A program made the translations under genes and the position numbers. DNA of 64,000 nt from positions 1 to 64,000 of the forward strand of contig CABRXX010000002.1 of NCBI GenBank assembly GCA_902475025.1. The letters are read 5' to 3'. Under the pieces are notes generated by a model. It was not told where the DNA came from and ran no database searches. It saw nothing but the letters and a program-made list of their open reading frames with translations. Source of the stretch: Merdiplasma sp905207905 (GTDB lineage Bacteria > Bacillota > Clostridia > Lachnospirales > Lachnospiraceae). Positions 31,614 through 40,690 of this stretch are shown here, piece after piece; the first letter of the stretch is position 1, and every line of letters begins with the position of its first letter.

Positions 31614-32594
31614 TCACTCTTTCTTATTTTTCTGAGCCATATCTACGATAACAGCCAGCAGAATGATGATACCGATGACTACCTTCTGCCAGTAGGAAGA
31701 GATCTGCATCAGATCCATACCGTTCTTGATAACTGCAATTACCGCCACACCGAACATGGCTCTCGCCACAGAACCGCTGCCGCCTACCAGGGAAGTACCG
31801 CCCATAACCGCAGCTGCGATAGCGTACATCTCGTAAGCGTCGCAGGCACCCGGCTGTCCGTTCTGAATCTTGGAAGCTGCGCACACGCCTGCCAGACAGG
31901 CCATAACAGAGCAGATCACATGTCCTGCCAGGGTTACTCTTTTTACATTGATACCGCTTAAGTGAGCCACGCTCTTGTTGGAACCTACTGCATACACATG
32001 ACGTCCGAATACGGTCTTGGAAAGAAGAATGTGCATCAGAGCCACCACGATCACAGTGAAGATAGCGATTACCGGAAGAATACCATTGGGCATACTCTCG
32101 GTTTTAAACAGACGGCTAGCGCCCAGGAATGCATAGGAATCCGGAAGACCGTACACCGGCTGTCCGTTGGTAATAACATAGGCCACACCTCTGGTGATAT
32201 TTAACATTGCCAGGGTACAGATCATAGGCACTACATTTAAGTAAGCAATCATAAAGCCGTTCAAAGCGCCTACTACCACACCTACTACGATACCGGATAG
32301 TACCAGCACCAAAATAGCAGTAAAGACATTCATATTGGGGAACATCAGTCCTATGTACGCGGAAATCACGCCTGCCAGCGCTGCAGTACCGCCTACAGAG
32401 ATATCAATTCCTCCAAGGATAATAACATATACAAGACCAGTTGCCATCAGCGCGTTGATACACATCTGAGACAGCAGATTCAGAATATTTTTTACGGAAA
32501 AGAATACCGGGTTGCCGATACCGAAAAGAATACATAATACAACCAGGGTGACTACCACCACATTCTCATTGACCCATTTTTTTGTTTTTTCCAT
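31614..32594 (-). CDS. RbsC-type sugar ABC transporter permease
   Basis: 326 aa, about 8-10 membrane helices. Family motifs: GIDISVGGTAALAGVISAYIG, ALNGFMIAYLNVVPMICTLA, TVFGRHVYAVGSNKSVAHLSGINV (in parts) and AVMGGTSLVGGSGSVARAMFG. Forms the membrane channel with the RbsA-type ATPase encoded upstream. Its stop lies 5 bp before the ROK start. Confidence 0.9.
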   Translation of the reverse strand: MEKTKKWVNENVVVVTLVVLCILFGIGNPVFFSVKNILNLLSQMCINALMATGLVYVIILGGIDISVGGTAALAGVISAYIGLMFPNMNVFTAILVLVLSGIVVGVVVGALNGFMIAYLNVVPMICTLAMLNITRGVAYVITNGQPVYGLPDSYAFLGASRLFKTESMPNGILPVIAIFTVIVVALMHILLSKTVFGRHVYAVGSNKSVAHLSGINVKRVTLAGHVICSVMACLAGVCAASKIQNGQPGACDAYEMYAIAAAVMGGTSLVGGSGSVARAMFGVAVIAVIKNGMDLMQISSYWQKVVIGIIILLAVIVDMAQKNKKE

Positions 32595-32641
32595 GACATT
32601 TTCACCTTTCTACCGTTGTAATGATTATGCTTTGATACCGT

Positions 32642-34138
32642 CTACTCGGCATCGCTGGTAAAGCTCGCCAGATTCATAATGGACTGCTCATTGGCTTCCT
32701 CACGGCTCAATTCGCCGCTGATCTTTCCGCCTCTCATAACGATAACACGGTCGCTGACGCCCAGAACCTCCGGCATCTCAGAAGAGATCATGATAATGCA
32801 GCCCCCTGCCTCTACGAAATCATTCATCAATGTGTAGAACTCAGAACGGGCGTTGACATCAATACCTCTGGTGGGCTCGTCCAAAATCAGCACCTTGGAA
32901 TCTGCCACCAGCCACTTGGAAAGAATCACCTTCTGCTGGTTTCCTCCGGAAAGGGTTGCCAGAATGGTATCGATGTTGGGAGCCTTGATCTTCAGCTTCT
33001 TCATATACTCCTCGGCAACATCGATCTCCCACTTATTGTCCACAAAGCCAATCTTAGATTTATGCTTGGGAAGGCTGGGAAGAGAAATATTCTCTTTGAT
33101 CTTCTTCTGAAGGAGAAGTCCTGTTCTTCTTCGATCCTCCGTCACCAGTCCCACATTGGCATTGATAGCGTCAATAGGAGAATGAAAGTGAACCTCTTTT
33201 CCTTCCAGGAATACTTTTCCGGAATCAAGGGGAGTTGCTCCGAAGATGGCTTCCATTACCTCCGTACGTCCAGCTCCTACCAGACCGGAAAAGCCCACGA
33301 TCTCTCCCGCATAGGCGGTGAAGGAAATATTTTCAAAGACACCTTTCCTGGTCAGACCTTCCACACGAAGCATCTCTTTTCCCCTGGTATGCACATGCTT
33401 ATTGTAATAGTCTCCCATCTCACGGCCTACCATGCTGTTGACGATCTGCTGCTCCGTCACGTCCTTTACCATCATGGTATCTACCTTGCAGCCGTCGCGA
33501 AGCACGGTTACCCGCTCACAGATCTGGGTCAGCTCTTTTAAACGATGAGTAATATATATGATTGCAACATTCTTTTTCTTCAGGATATTCACCTGTTCAA
33601 ACAATGCATCGATTTCAGATTCAGACAGAGAGGAGGTTGGCTCGTCCATAACCACTACCTTGGCGTTTTTGGAAATTACCTTGGCAATCTCAATCATCTG
33701 CTGCTGGGCTGCATTCAGATGGCCTGCCAGCTGGTCTGCCTTCATATTTACTTTCATAAAATCCAGGATCTCCTGAGCGTCCTGATTCATCTTTTTCCGA
33801 TCCAGTAATTTTCCTTTTTTCGGCTCTCTTCCCAGATAAATATTTTCTGCCACAGTCAAGTCCTTGGCAATACTCAGTTCCTGATGAATCACCGCAATAC
33901 CGGCGTCAATGGCCTGTCCGGGAGAGGTGAACTTCATCTCTTTCCCTTCCAGTATCACCTTGCCTTCCGTAGGAGTGTAAACACCGGAAATAATCTTGAT
34001 CAAGGTGGATTTACCGGCTCCGTTTTCACCCACCAAGGTATGTACCTCTCCGGGATAAAAATCAGCCGATACATCCGTCAGCGCTTTCACGCCCGGAAAT
34101 ACTTTGCTTATATTTTTTACTTGTAAAATCGGCTCCAT
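32642..34138 (-). CDS. RbsA/MglA-type sugar ABC transporter ATPase (two NBDs)
   Basis: 498 aa with tandem nucleotide-binding domains. NBD1 Walker A GENGAGKSTLIK, but its signature reads LNAAQQQMIEIAK instead of the LSxGQQQ form. NBD2 has the degenerate Walker A GLVGAGRTEVMEA usual for this family, and a good signature LSGGNQQKVILSKWL with Walker B VLILDEPTRGIDV. Substrate class: pentose or hexose. Ribosome site GAAAGGAA. Sits 193 bp downstream of the binding-protein gene. Confidence 0.9.
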   Translation of the reverse strand: MEPILQVKNISKVFPGVKALTDVSADFYPGEVHTLVGENGAGKSTLIKIISGVYTPTEGKVILEGKEMKFTSPGQAIDAGIAVIHQELSIAKDLTVAENIYLGREPKKGKLLDRKKMNQDAQEILDFMKVNMKADQLAGHLNAAQQQMIEIAKVISKNAKVVVMDEPTSSLSESEIDALFEQVNILKKKNVAIIYITHRLKELTQICERVTVLRDGCKVDTMMVKDVTEQQIVNSMVGREMGDYYNKHVHTRGKEMLRVEGLTRKGVFENISFTAYAGEIVGFSGLVGAGRTEVMEAIFGATPLDSGKVFLEGKEVHFHSPIDAINANVGLVTEDRRRTGLLLQKKIKENISLPSLPKHKSKIGFVDNKWEIDVAEEYMKKLKIKAPNIDTILATLSGGNQQKVILSKWLVADSKVLILDEPTRGIDVNARSEFYTLMNDFVEAGGCIIMISSEMPEVLGVSDRVIVMRGGKISGELSREEANEQSIMNLASFTSDAE

Positions 34139-34331
34139 AAAATATTTCCTTTCTGAATACTTCTAGATTTTCGTCCTGCCGGCCGCGGGAACACGCTCTG
34201 CCGCGCAGCGACAAATTTTATCCTAAAAATTGCCCAAACAGGTCACCCCCGCCTGGGCAATTTGCTTTGTTCACAATACAGCTTCTTAATTTACTGTCTT
34301 GATATGGATATCCATATATAAAACCAATAAA

Positions 34332-35315
34332 TTACTCGGTAACAGCTTCGGTTGCAGCCTCGGTAGCTCCCTCTGTTGCAGCCTCGGTAGCCCCTTCTTC
34401 TGCCAGAGTCTCAGCAGTGATGATGTACGGTGCAATGTAAACCACTTCATCAGATACCGTTCCGTCAGTCATGAAAGAAACCATCTCTTCTACAATACGG
34501 GTTCCGATCTCATGAGGATTCTGAGAGATCTCAGATACCCACCATTTGCCGTTCTCTTCGCTGAGGATTGCTTCTTTTGCTTCCGGATTTCCGTCGAAAC
34601 CGATGATCTTACAATCAGAAGCGTTTGCTTTAATAGAAGCCAGAGCGCCAGATGCAGCCGGGTCACCTACACAGAATACAGCAGCAACGTCAGGATTGGA
34701 AGTCAGGATATTCTCCATGATCTCCTGTGCCTTGTTGGCATCGCCTTCGTAGTTGTATCCGGAAAGGACAGTACGGGTTCCGTCTGCTTCCAGAACTTCC
34801 AAAGCACCATTCTCACGATCCAGGCAGGAGGAAGCGGTGGGGTAACCGATGATTGCTACAGTGTCGCCTTCCTCGGTAAGACGAAGCAGTTCCTGTCCGC
34901 CCAGTTTTCCGCCTTCATAGTTGTCCGTACCAACGAAGCAGTTGATCGCGTCAGACTCTGAGGTACAGTCAAAAGTAAACATCTTAACGCCTTCTTTATC
35001 AGCGTTCTCAATAGCAGGTTTTACGCCTGCAGCATCGTTACATGCCAGAGCGATGGCTACGTTTCCGTCAGCAGACAGGTTCTGGATCTTATCGGAAGCG
35101 ATGTTAGCGTCCAGCTCAGCGTCCAGCACAGTTGCCTCTACGCCCAGCTCAGCTGCCTTCTCTTCGATACCTTCAGCAATCAGGTTATAGAATACATGCT
35201 CAAAAGAACCTACGATAAATCCCATTTTCAGGGGCTCTTCTGCAAATGCTGCGGTAGACAGAGTGCCTGCTGCCAGTGCTGCTGCCATAAGGCCTGCTAA
35301 GATTTTCTTTTTCAT
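34332..35315 (-). CDS. RbsB-type periplasmic-binding-protein-like sugar receptor
   Basis: 327 aa from the ATG at 35315 (AAGGAGG upstream). Signal peptide MKKKILAGLMAAALAAGTLS then TAAFA; there is no lipobox Cys, unusual for a Gram-positive binding protein, which normally needs a lipid anchor. Peripla_BP_4 domain: MGFIVGSFEHVFYNLIAEGI, DGNVAIALACNDAAGVKPAI, CVGDPAASGALASIK and IIGFDGNPEAKEAIL. The C-terminus ends in a tandem Glu-Ala-Thr tail (EGATEAATEGATEAATEAV), coded by a short DNA tandem repeat. First gene of the seven-gene sugar operon. Confidence 0.88.
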   Translation of the reverse strand: MKKKILAGLMAAALAAGTLSTAAFAEEPLKMGFIVGSFEHVFYNLIAEGIEEKAAELGVEATVLDAELDANIASDKIQNLSADGNVAIALACNDAAGVKPAIENADKEGVKMFTFDCTSESDAINCFVGTDNYEGGKLGGQELLRLTEEGDTVAIIGYPTASSCLDRENGALEVLEADGTRTVLSGYNYEGDANKAQEIMENILTSNPDVAAVFCVGDPAASGALASIKANASDCKIIGFDGNPEAKEAILSEENGKWWVSEISQNPHEIGTRIVEEMVSFMTDGTVSDEVVYIAPYIITAETLAEEGATEAATEGATEAATEAVTE

Positions 35316-35384
35316 GATGTGAAATCCTCCTTTAGAATGTTGTGATTTTACAAACAAAACAGGCGCGCCGCCTTTTTTCGTTTT

Positions 35385-35430
35385 GTTTCATTTATGAAAC
35401 TAATATATTTCATTTCTTTTCGTTTGTCAA
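35385..35430 (-). promoter_or_regulatory. Promoter and palindromic operator of the sugar ABC operon
   Basis: Minus strand TTGACA (35425-35430), 17-bp spacer, TATATT (35402-35407). Immediately downstream is the 16-bp perfect palindrome GTTTCATTTATGAAAC (35385-35400), covering the transcription start. GAAA/TTTC blocks around it fit DeoR-family binding. The likely binder is the DeoR protein encoded at 35585-36346. Confidence 0.78.
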
Positions 35431-35584
35431 TGGATTTCTTGTCTTACATTATGTTTTTGTTACTATAGTAGATTTTTAGCCTTATTTTTTATGCACTTTG
35501 TACAAAACCAATCCTTTCCCTTTCAAAAACCGTAATTCACTCCGCCCACATTCTAAAAAAGCGCTTGCCGCTTCCACCCTTCAA

Positions 35585-36346
35585 TTAAAGAACCGTAACT
35601 CCCCGTTCCATCAATCCCTGGCAGATAGCCGGAGAGAGTTCACCGTCTGCAACCACACCTTTCAGATCGGAAATATCTGCCACCTTAGCCATGCAAATAT
35701 TTCCATATTTCCCCGCATCTGCCAAAAGATAACATTCCTTGCTCCTCTCCACGATCGTTCTCTTTACTTCTGCCTCATAGGGATTGGGCGTGGTGAGTCC
35801 TTCCTCCAGGGTGTATCCGTTAATTCCAATAAAACATCGGTCTGCATAAAGGCTCTGAAGCATCTGTATCGCATACGGTCCCACAAAAGACATCATACCG
35901 TGGCGGAACTGCCCTCCGATCATCACCAGATTATATTCCCGGCTCTGCTTGAAAATATTGGCAATATTCAATGCATAAGTAATTACCGTCACTCCCTTGA
36001 TTCTCTCCTCCGCCAAAAGCCTGGCCAACTCCAAAGTGGTAGATCCGGCATCCAAAATAATGGTGCTTCCCTCCTCCACCAGCTTCAATGCTTTCCTGGC
36101 AATCTCCTGCTTCTTTTCTATATTCATCCGTTCCTTGGCATCCTCTGTCTCTTCATAGCTGCTCTTATTTAAGCTGATGGCCCCGCCATGGGTGCGCTCC
36201 ACCATTCCATCCTGGCTCAGCTCGTTCAAATCCTTCCGGATGGTAACGGCAGATACCTTAAAAACGCTGCTCAGCTCAGTAACCGAAACCGACGGCTTCT
36301 CCTGAATATATTCCAAAATTTTCTTTTGTCGTTCCTGATAAAACAT
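35585..36346 (-). CDS. DeoR-family repressor of the sugar ABC operon
   Basis: 253 aa. N-terminal HTH (YIQEKPSVSVTELSSVFKV, AVTIRKDLNELSQDGMVERT) and DeoRC effector domain (ILDAGSTTLELARLL, MIGGQFRHGMMSFVG, LLADAGKYG). Located directly upstream of the operon on the same strand, with the operon's own promoter and dyad in between. Its effector should be a phosphosugar of the pathway. Confidence 0.88.
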   Translation of the reverse strand: MFYQERQKKILEYIQEKPSVSVTELSSVFKVSAVTIRKDLNELSQDGMVERTHGGAISLNKSSYEETEDAKERMNIEKKQEIARKALKLVEEGSTIILDAGSTTLELARLLAEERIKGVTVITYALNIANIFKQSREYNLVMIGGQFRHGMMSFVGPYAIQMLQSLYADRCFIGINGYTLEEGLTTPNPYEAEVKRTIVERSKECYLLADAGKYGNICMAKVADISDLKGVVADGELSPAICQGLMERGVTVL

Positions 36347-36610
36347 ATCGCTCCTCTCCTTTCGCTTTTTTGGTATTTCCTGTTTCCGGCATTTTTTCCA
36401 GTGGGAAACCTTCTTTTTTTTAATAATATCATGATTTTTCGTTTAAAACAATTATTCAAAAGGATTTTCTTCATTTGAAAGTGATTTTCAGCGTTTTTCA
36501 CGATTTTTAGAAACTAATCGAAAGTTTTCAAAATTTAAGCAGGAAAAGAATTGCTTTTCCCGAAAAACTATTTTATACTGAAACCAACATCTGCGGCAGG
36601 TCGCTTTGGC

Positions 36611-36697
36611 AACATCGTCCCTGTCTGCCTCAGTGCGATTCTTGGGAGCATTTTTATTTCATAGGAAAGAATTCCTATGAAATAAAAAATAAATGCT
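36611..36697. repeat. Dispersed hairpin element, family 2, copy B
   Basis: Aligns with 16239-16320. The hairpin has a perfect 17-bp stem: TTTTTATTTCATAGGAA (36651-36667), 4-nt loop, complement at 36672-36688. It lies in the leader of the P-loop kinase gene, within a 381-bp gap (36347-36727) in which no gene is seen. Confidence 0.75.
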
Positions 36698-36727
36698 TCT
36701 ACATTCCATAGAAGGAGGATCTCTTTT

Positions 36728-37354
36728 ATGAAATTACAACATAAAAATACCCTTATCATTGTAACCGGAGGACCAGGAACAGGAAAAAGCTATGCTGCCA
36801 AAAAAATCTGTAACGAAATCCAGGATCTGTATGTGCTCTCCTATGATAAGCTGAAGGAAATGGAATGGGATCGGTTCGGATTTGACAATAAACAGCAAAA
36901 AGACAGGCTGAATCGGTTCAGCCTGGAGGAATTTTATCTCTCCCTTCAGAAAATGATGTGGGAGGGAAAAACGATTCTCATCGAATACCCCTTTAACCAC
37001 CGCCACAAGGATGCCCTCACAGATCTTGTGACCCAGTACCATTATCACGCCATCACTATTCTTCTTCACGGAGACTGGCGCACCATCTATGAGCGGGGAC
37101 GGAACCGGGACAAATCCCAGGATACCCCAAGACATCCCGGCCACCTAACCAATACGTATCATATTGAGAATACGGTTTCTCCTCAGGATCTGATTCCGGA
37201 CGCAGTGCTTTCTTACGAGGAATTCCGCGCCGATATTGACCGGAAAATCTATGATATCCGGCTTGGCCATACCATCTCTGTAGATGTCACCGACTTTTCC
37301 AAGGTGGATTTTTCTGATCTGTTCAAAAAAATTCAAGAGGCAGACCAGGCGTAA
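36728..37354 (+). CDS. P-loop kinase of the zeta/chloramphenicol phosphotransferase-like fold
   Basis: 208 aa. Walker A TGGPGTGKSYAAKK at residues 13-22, SYDKLKEMEWDRFGFDN, Walker B-like ILIEYPFNHRHKD, and an Arg-rich lid YERGRNRDKSQDTPRHPG. Such AAA_33-type proteins phosphorylate small molecules or nucleosides; no antitoxin-like partner is next to it. AGAAGGAGG precedes the ATG. Single-gene transcript with the terminator overlapping its stop codon. Substrate unknown; the sugar genes nearby make a sugar or polyol plausible. Confidence 0.75.
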   Translation: MKLQHKNTLIIVTGGPGTGKSYAAKKICNEIQDLYVLSYDKLKEMEWDRFGFDNKQQKDRLNRFSLEEFYLSLQKMMWEGKTILIEYPFNHRHKDALTDLVTQYHYHAITILLHGDWRTIYERGRNRDKSQDTPRHPGHLTNTYHIENTVSPQDLIPDAVLSYEEFRADIDRKIYDIRLGHTISVDVTDFSKVDFSDLFKKIQEADQA

Positions 37355-37372
37355 CTGCGCCTGGTCTGCCTC
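37337..37372. terminator. Terminator whose stem overlaps the end of the P-loop kinase gene
   Basis: GAGGCAGACCAGGCG pairs perfectly with CGCCTGGTCTGCCTC (15 bp) around the loop TAACTG, followed by TTTCTTC. The loop contains the gene's TAA stop, so the last five codons form the stem. The convergent ABC permease gene can use it too. Confidence 0.85.
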
Positions 37373-37404
37373 TTTCTTCATTTCCTATCATAAGAACCTA
37401 CTTC

Positions 37405-39828
37405 CTACTCCTGCCGGATCCGCGCTGCCACGCTGCTTTTTCTCAGCGTTCTCACATAATGCCAGGAAATCAGGGAAGTAACTGCTCCCAGGAAAAACAG
37501 CATCAGGACACTGGGCCAGAGAAGCGCCTGCCCATGAAAAAAGAAAGCGTTTCCCAGTGTACGTTTCAGAAGAGGAACTGCATACACGCTGGTAAAAACT
37601 GCGGATAAAAGAAAACCTGCCAACAGCTGCAAACAGCCCCTTCCCATGAGACTTATAAACAGCTGGCGCCTGGTCATACCCACAGCCTCCAACACTGCCA
37701 GCTGTCTGCGATGGCTCACCACAAAAGCGGCAATGGTGTTAGAAAAATTCATCAGCCCGATAAAGCCCAGCACCAAAGCCAGATAGCCTCCGATCTGATA
37801 ATATTTTCCCGTATACTGGCGAAAATTCTTCTCAAGCGCCAGGACAGAAGAAAGGTTTAGCTCAGGCTCTGTCTCCGTCAGCCAGGTCAGATATTCTTCC
37901 AGCGCCTGCTCCTGCCCTTCCTTTGCATCCAAAGCTGCAGCCATGGCGTCTGTAATTCCTGTCTGCTGAATAAATTCCATCTCCGGAACCAGCACCTGGA
38001 TTCCGATAAGATTTGTATATTGGTAATCCATGGAGTAAGGCAGGGCAGCCTCTCCCGGAATCTGATAGCTTTTTGTATTCCGCTTTAATTCCAAAGACAC
38101 ACTCTCCCCCCTGGGAAAATGAAATTTATTTCCAGCCATACGAATGTAACCGGGATAATTAACCAGTGCATACTCTCCGGTGGAAAACAATTCCCAGGAA
38201 CAGGGTTCTCCCACCCACTCCAGCTTCTCAAAAGCAGCCCGGTTGATTCCCATATACGCTACCGGAAGCCTGCCGTTTTCTTTCACCGCTTCCCATCTGT
38301 CGCTCCAGTACTTTCCCCATTCACTCTCATTGATCGCCACAATCTCCTCCCAGGCCTCTATCTGGGCCAGACCCAGCTTACTCTCCACCTGGGCATAATA
38401 TATATACCCTGGGTTCTCGCTGTAGGGACAAATATTCAGGCAGTCCTTGACTTCCCAGGTAATGGGGGCAAGATCCGCATAGTTGGAAAGCTCTGAAAAT
38501 CCGTCCAGTTGAAAATCGGATGCCAGATAAATACTTCTGTACTCCTCCAGATCGTATCCCAGAGCCATAATCACTGCACCGTTTACGGTGATCAGTCCAA
38601 GAGCCACTGAGCAGACTACTAAAAATCCGGTTTTAAAACTTCGCAGCTTTCCATCCTCCCATCGCTTCATAGCCTCCGCAGGCCGCATTTTTTCTGCTCT
38701 CCGGTAAGCACTGCGGCTGGAAAGGTACACCGTAATCACGGTAAAAAGGGCAGAAAAAAGAAGCACCGGAAGCGCCGCCCCCTCCACCACTCTTGAAGTC
38801 TGTCCGCTTACATCCAGATCTGCTGTCAGAAAAGGAACCATCCATATTCCCGCCCAATATCCAAGGCCCAATCCTCCCGGTAATCCCATAAGGCACAAAA
38901 ACAGCACCTGCCGGCGCATAATCTGTCGAAGCTGGCGCCCGGTAGTTCCCACATTTTTCAAAAGGCCATAGATGTAGAGATCCTTTCTTGCTGAGATATC
39001 AAAAATATTGTAAATAATCAGATAACCGGAAAGCATAATCAAAAGGGTAATCAATGATAACGCTGAAAGCGAGATTCCTCCCTCTCCAAATATCTGATCA
39101 TAGGCATAGTTCACCACAAAAGCCTGAGGCAGTCCTGCAGAGGCCAGGCGCTCATTCAAAAGCTCTGTCCGGTAAAGCGAAGCCAGTGGAACGTCATACC
39201 ATACCGCCATAGAAACTTCCTCTTCCTGCAAGAGCAGCCTTATGGCATCCTCTCTGCAGATCCAGCCCCGCTGAACCAAATCCTCCGTCTCCCCTGTCCA
39301 GTAGCCGCAGACAAGAAAGGTTTCCTCCTGGCCTGCCAGCCTCAGGGTAACCTGCGCAGACAATTCTGGAGAAATCCCCAGTTCCCAAAGGGTCTTCGTA
39401 CTTAAGGCGATCTCCCCGGGCTTTTCCGGCATCCGTCCTGTCGTGGGAAGGCTGCCGTAATTTTCCGCCAGCTCCTCATCCCCACACATTACCTCCAGAC
39501 GGGAATGCATCCAGAAGGCCGCCGCCTGCCCCACCGAGAACCCGCTCCCCCACTTTTCAATAAAAGAACAGTCTTCTATCACTTGAGCTGCTAAATCTGC
39601 CTGCTGCCAATCCGTGAATCTGGCAGTGGCGCAGGAATAGGTCTGATATTGGCGTTTCTCTCCCTCAATCCGTGAAAAAAACATGGAGGCAGTCCCTGCA
39701 AAAAGACTGGTGAATAAAAGACAGGTAAGCAAAATCGCCAGCACTGCGATTCGATTCCTTCCCCAGTTGATTTCCATAAACCCTCTGGTAAGCATCCAGA
39801 GGGCTTCTCTGTTCTCTACTCTTTTCAT
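37405..39828 (-). CDS. MacB/FtsX-type ABC transporter permease
   Basis: 807 aa with the architecture of two FtsX domains: TM1 near 26-50, an extracellular region (about 55-245), a membrane block about 255-365 (LSLITLLIMLSGYLIIYNIF), TM near 395-420, a second extracellular region, and a C-terminal block about 675-800 (GFIGLMNFSNTIAAFVVSHRRQLAVLEAVGMTRRQLF in parts). The VLEAVGMTRRQL coupling helix is typical. Overlaps the ATPase gene by 4 nt. Likely a lipoprotein/peptide exporter or antimicrobial peptide defence unit, close to a two-component system. Confidence 0.85.
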   Translation of the reverse strand: MKRVENREALWMLTRGFMEINWGRNRIAVLAILLTCLLFTSLFAGTASMFFSRIEGEKRQYQTYSCATARFTDWQQADLAAQVIEDCSFIEKWGSGFSVGQAAAFWMHSRLEVMCGDEELAENYGSLPTTGRMPEKPGEIALSTKTLWELGISPELSAQVTLRLAGQEETFLVCGYWTGETEDLVQRGWICREDAIRLLLQEEEVSMAVWYDVPLASLYRTELLNERLASAGLPQAFVVNYAYDQIFGEGGISLSALSLITLLIMLSGYLIIYNIFDISARKDLYIYGLLKNVGTTGRQLRQIMRRQVLFLCLMGLPGGLGLGYWAGIWMVPFLTADLDVSGQTSRVVEGAALPVLLFSALFTVITVYLSSRSAYRRAEKMRPAEAMKRWEDGKLRSFKTGFLVVCSVALGLITVNGAVIMALGYDLEEYRSIYLASDFQLDGFSELSNYADLAPITWEVKDCLNICPYSENPGYIYYAQVESKLGLAQIEAWEEIVAINESEWGKYWSDRWEAVKENGRLPVAYMGINRAAFEKLEWVGEPCSWELFSTGEYALVNYPGYIRMAGNKFHFPRGESVSLELKRNTKSYQIPGEAALPYSMDYQYTNLIGIQVLVPEMEFIQQTGITDAMAAALDAKEGQEQALEEYLTWLTETEPELNLSSVLALEKNFRQYTGKYYQIGGYLALVLGFIGLMNFSNTIAAFVVSHRRQLAVLEAVGMTRRQLFISLMGRGCLQLLAGFLLSAVFTSVYAVPLLKRTLGNAFFFHGQALLWPSVLMLFFLGAVTSLISWHYVRTLRKSSVAARIRQE

Positions 39829-40496
39829 CCTTCCTCCACCAGGCGCCCGTCCTCCAGATGGAGGATCCGATCTGCCAGCTGTGCGATCTCCTCATTATGA
39901 GTAATCATAATCATAGTCTGGGAAAGCCGATCCCCTGTAACCTTCAAAAGTCCCAGCACATCCTGGCTGGTTTTTGAATCCAGATTTCCGGTAGGCTCAT
40001 CTGCCAAAAGCACCGCCGGTCGGGTAATCAAAGCCCTGGCAATGGCTACCCGCTGCTGTTGTCCGCCGGAAAGTGTTCCGGGGCGGCTTTTTAATTTATC
40101 CTCCAGCTTCAATACCCCAATGATCTCCTCCAGATACGCAGGATCCGGTTTTCTTCCGTCCAGTTTCATGGGAAGCAGGATATTTTGCTGTACATTCAGC
40201 ATGGGAACCAGATTATACTGCTGAAATACAAAACCGATATTTCTTCTGCGAAAGATGGTAAGCGTCTCCTGATTCATGGTTCCAAGCTCCTGTCCATCAA
40301 TCCATACCTGACCGGAATCCGGAACATCCAGTCCCCCCAGCATATGAAGCAGCGTAGATTTCCCGCTGCCCGAGGTTCCCACTACGGCAATAAATTCCCC
40401 TCTGTTTGCCTGGAGGCTCACTCCATCCAGGGCCTGCACGGCAGCCTCCCCATTTCCATACCGTTTTTTTAAATTCACAGCCTCTACGATCTTCAT
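39825..40496 (-). CDS. MacB/LolD-type ABC transporter ATPase
   Basis: 223 aa. Walker [16 protein letters not shown]-loop VFQQYNLVP, signature [15 protein letters not shown], Walker [13 protein letters not shown], switch His in [11 protein letters not shown]. Works with the permease encoded directly downstream. The upstream 194-bp gap holds a dispersed repeat. Confidence 0.93.
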   Translation of the reverse strand: MKIVEAVNLKKRYGNGEAAVQALDGVSLQANRGEFIAVVGTSGSGKSTLLHMLGGLDVPDSGQVWIDGQELGTMNQETLTIFRRRNIGFVFQQYNLVPMLNVQQNILLPMKLDGRKPDPAYLEEIIGVLKLEDKLKSRPGTLSGGQQQRVAIARALITRPAVLLADEPTGNLDSKTSQDVLGLLKVTGDRLSQTMIMITHNEEIAQLADRILHLEDGRLVEEG

Positions 40497-40526
40497 TTCC
40501 CTGCTTTTTTCTCCTCTATTTCTAAT

Positions 40527-40620
40527 ATCCGTGTACTTGGGACGTGTTGCCCTCTGTACACGGATGCTAAAGTTTCCTTTTTCTGGCCCAACGTTTCTCT
40601 CTGCATAGCATCCGTGTACA
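40527..40620. repeat. Dispersed element, family 1, copy C (three arms)
   Basis: ATCCGTGTAC at 40527-40536, its perfect complement GTACACGGAT at 40556-40565, and GCATCCGTGTACA again at 40608-40620. The segment GTGTTGCCCTCTGTACAC is shared with 22615-22669. Hairpin formation is possible in either pairing. Confidence 0.65.
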
Positions 40621-40690
40621 CAAAAGGACGCCTCCTGCCCATTGACGCTGTTTTCACCTTTCTCTTTCTGTTTCTACGCTTCTGACGCTT

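Noticed and set aside
36728..37354. Zeta-type toxin of a toxin-antitoxin pair
   Set aside because: The fold is similar, but no small antitoxin gene is adjacent and the gene has its own leader and terminator.
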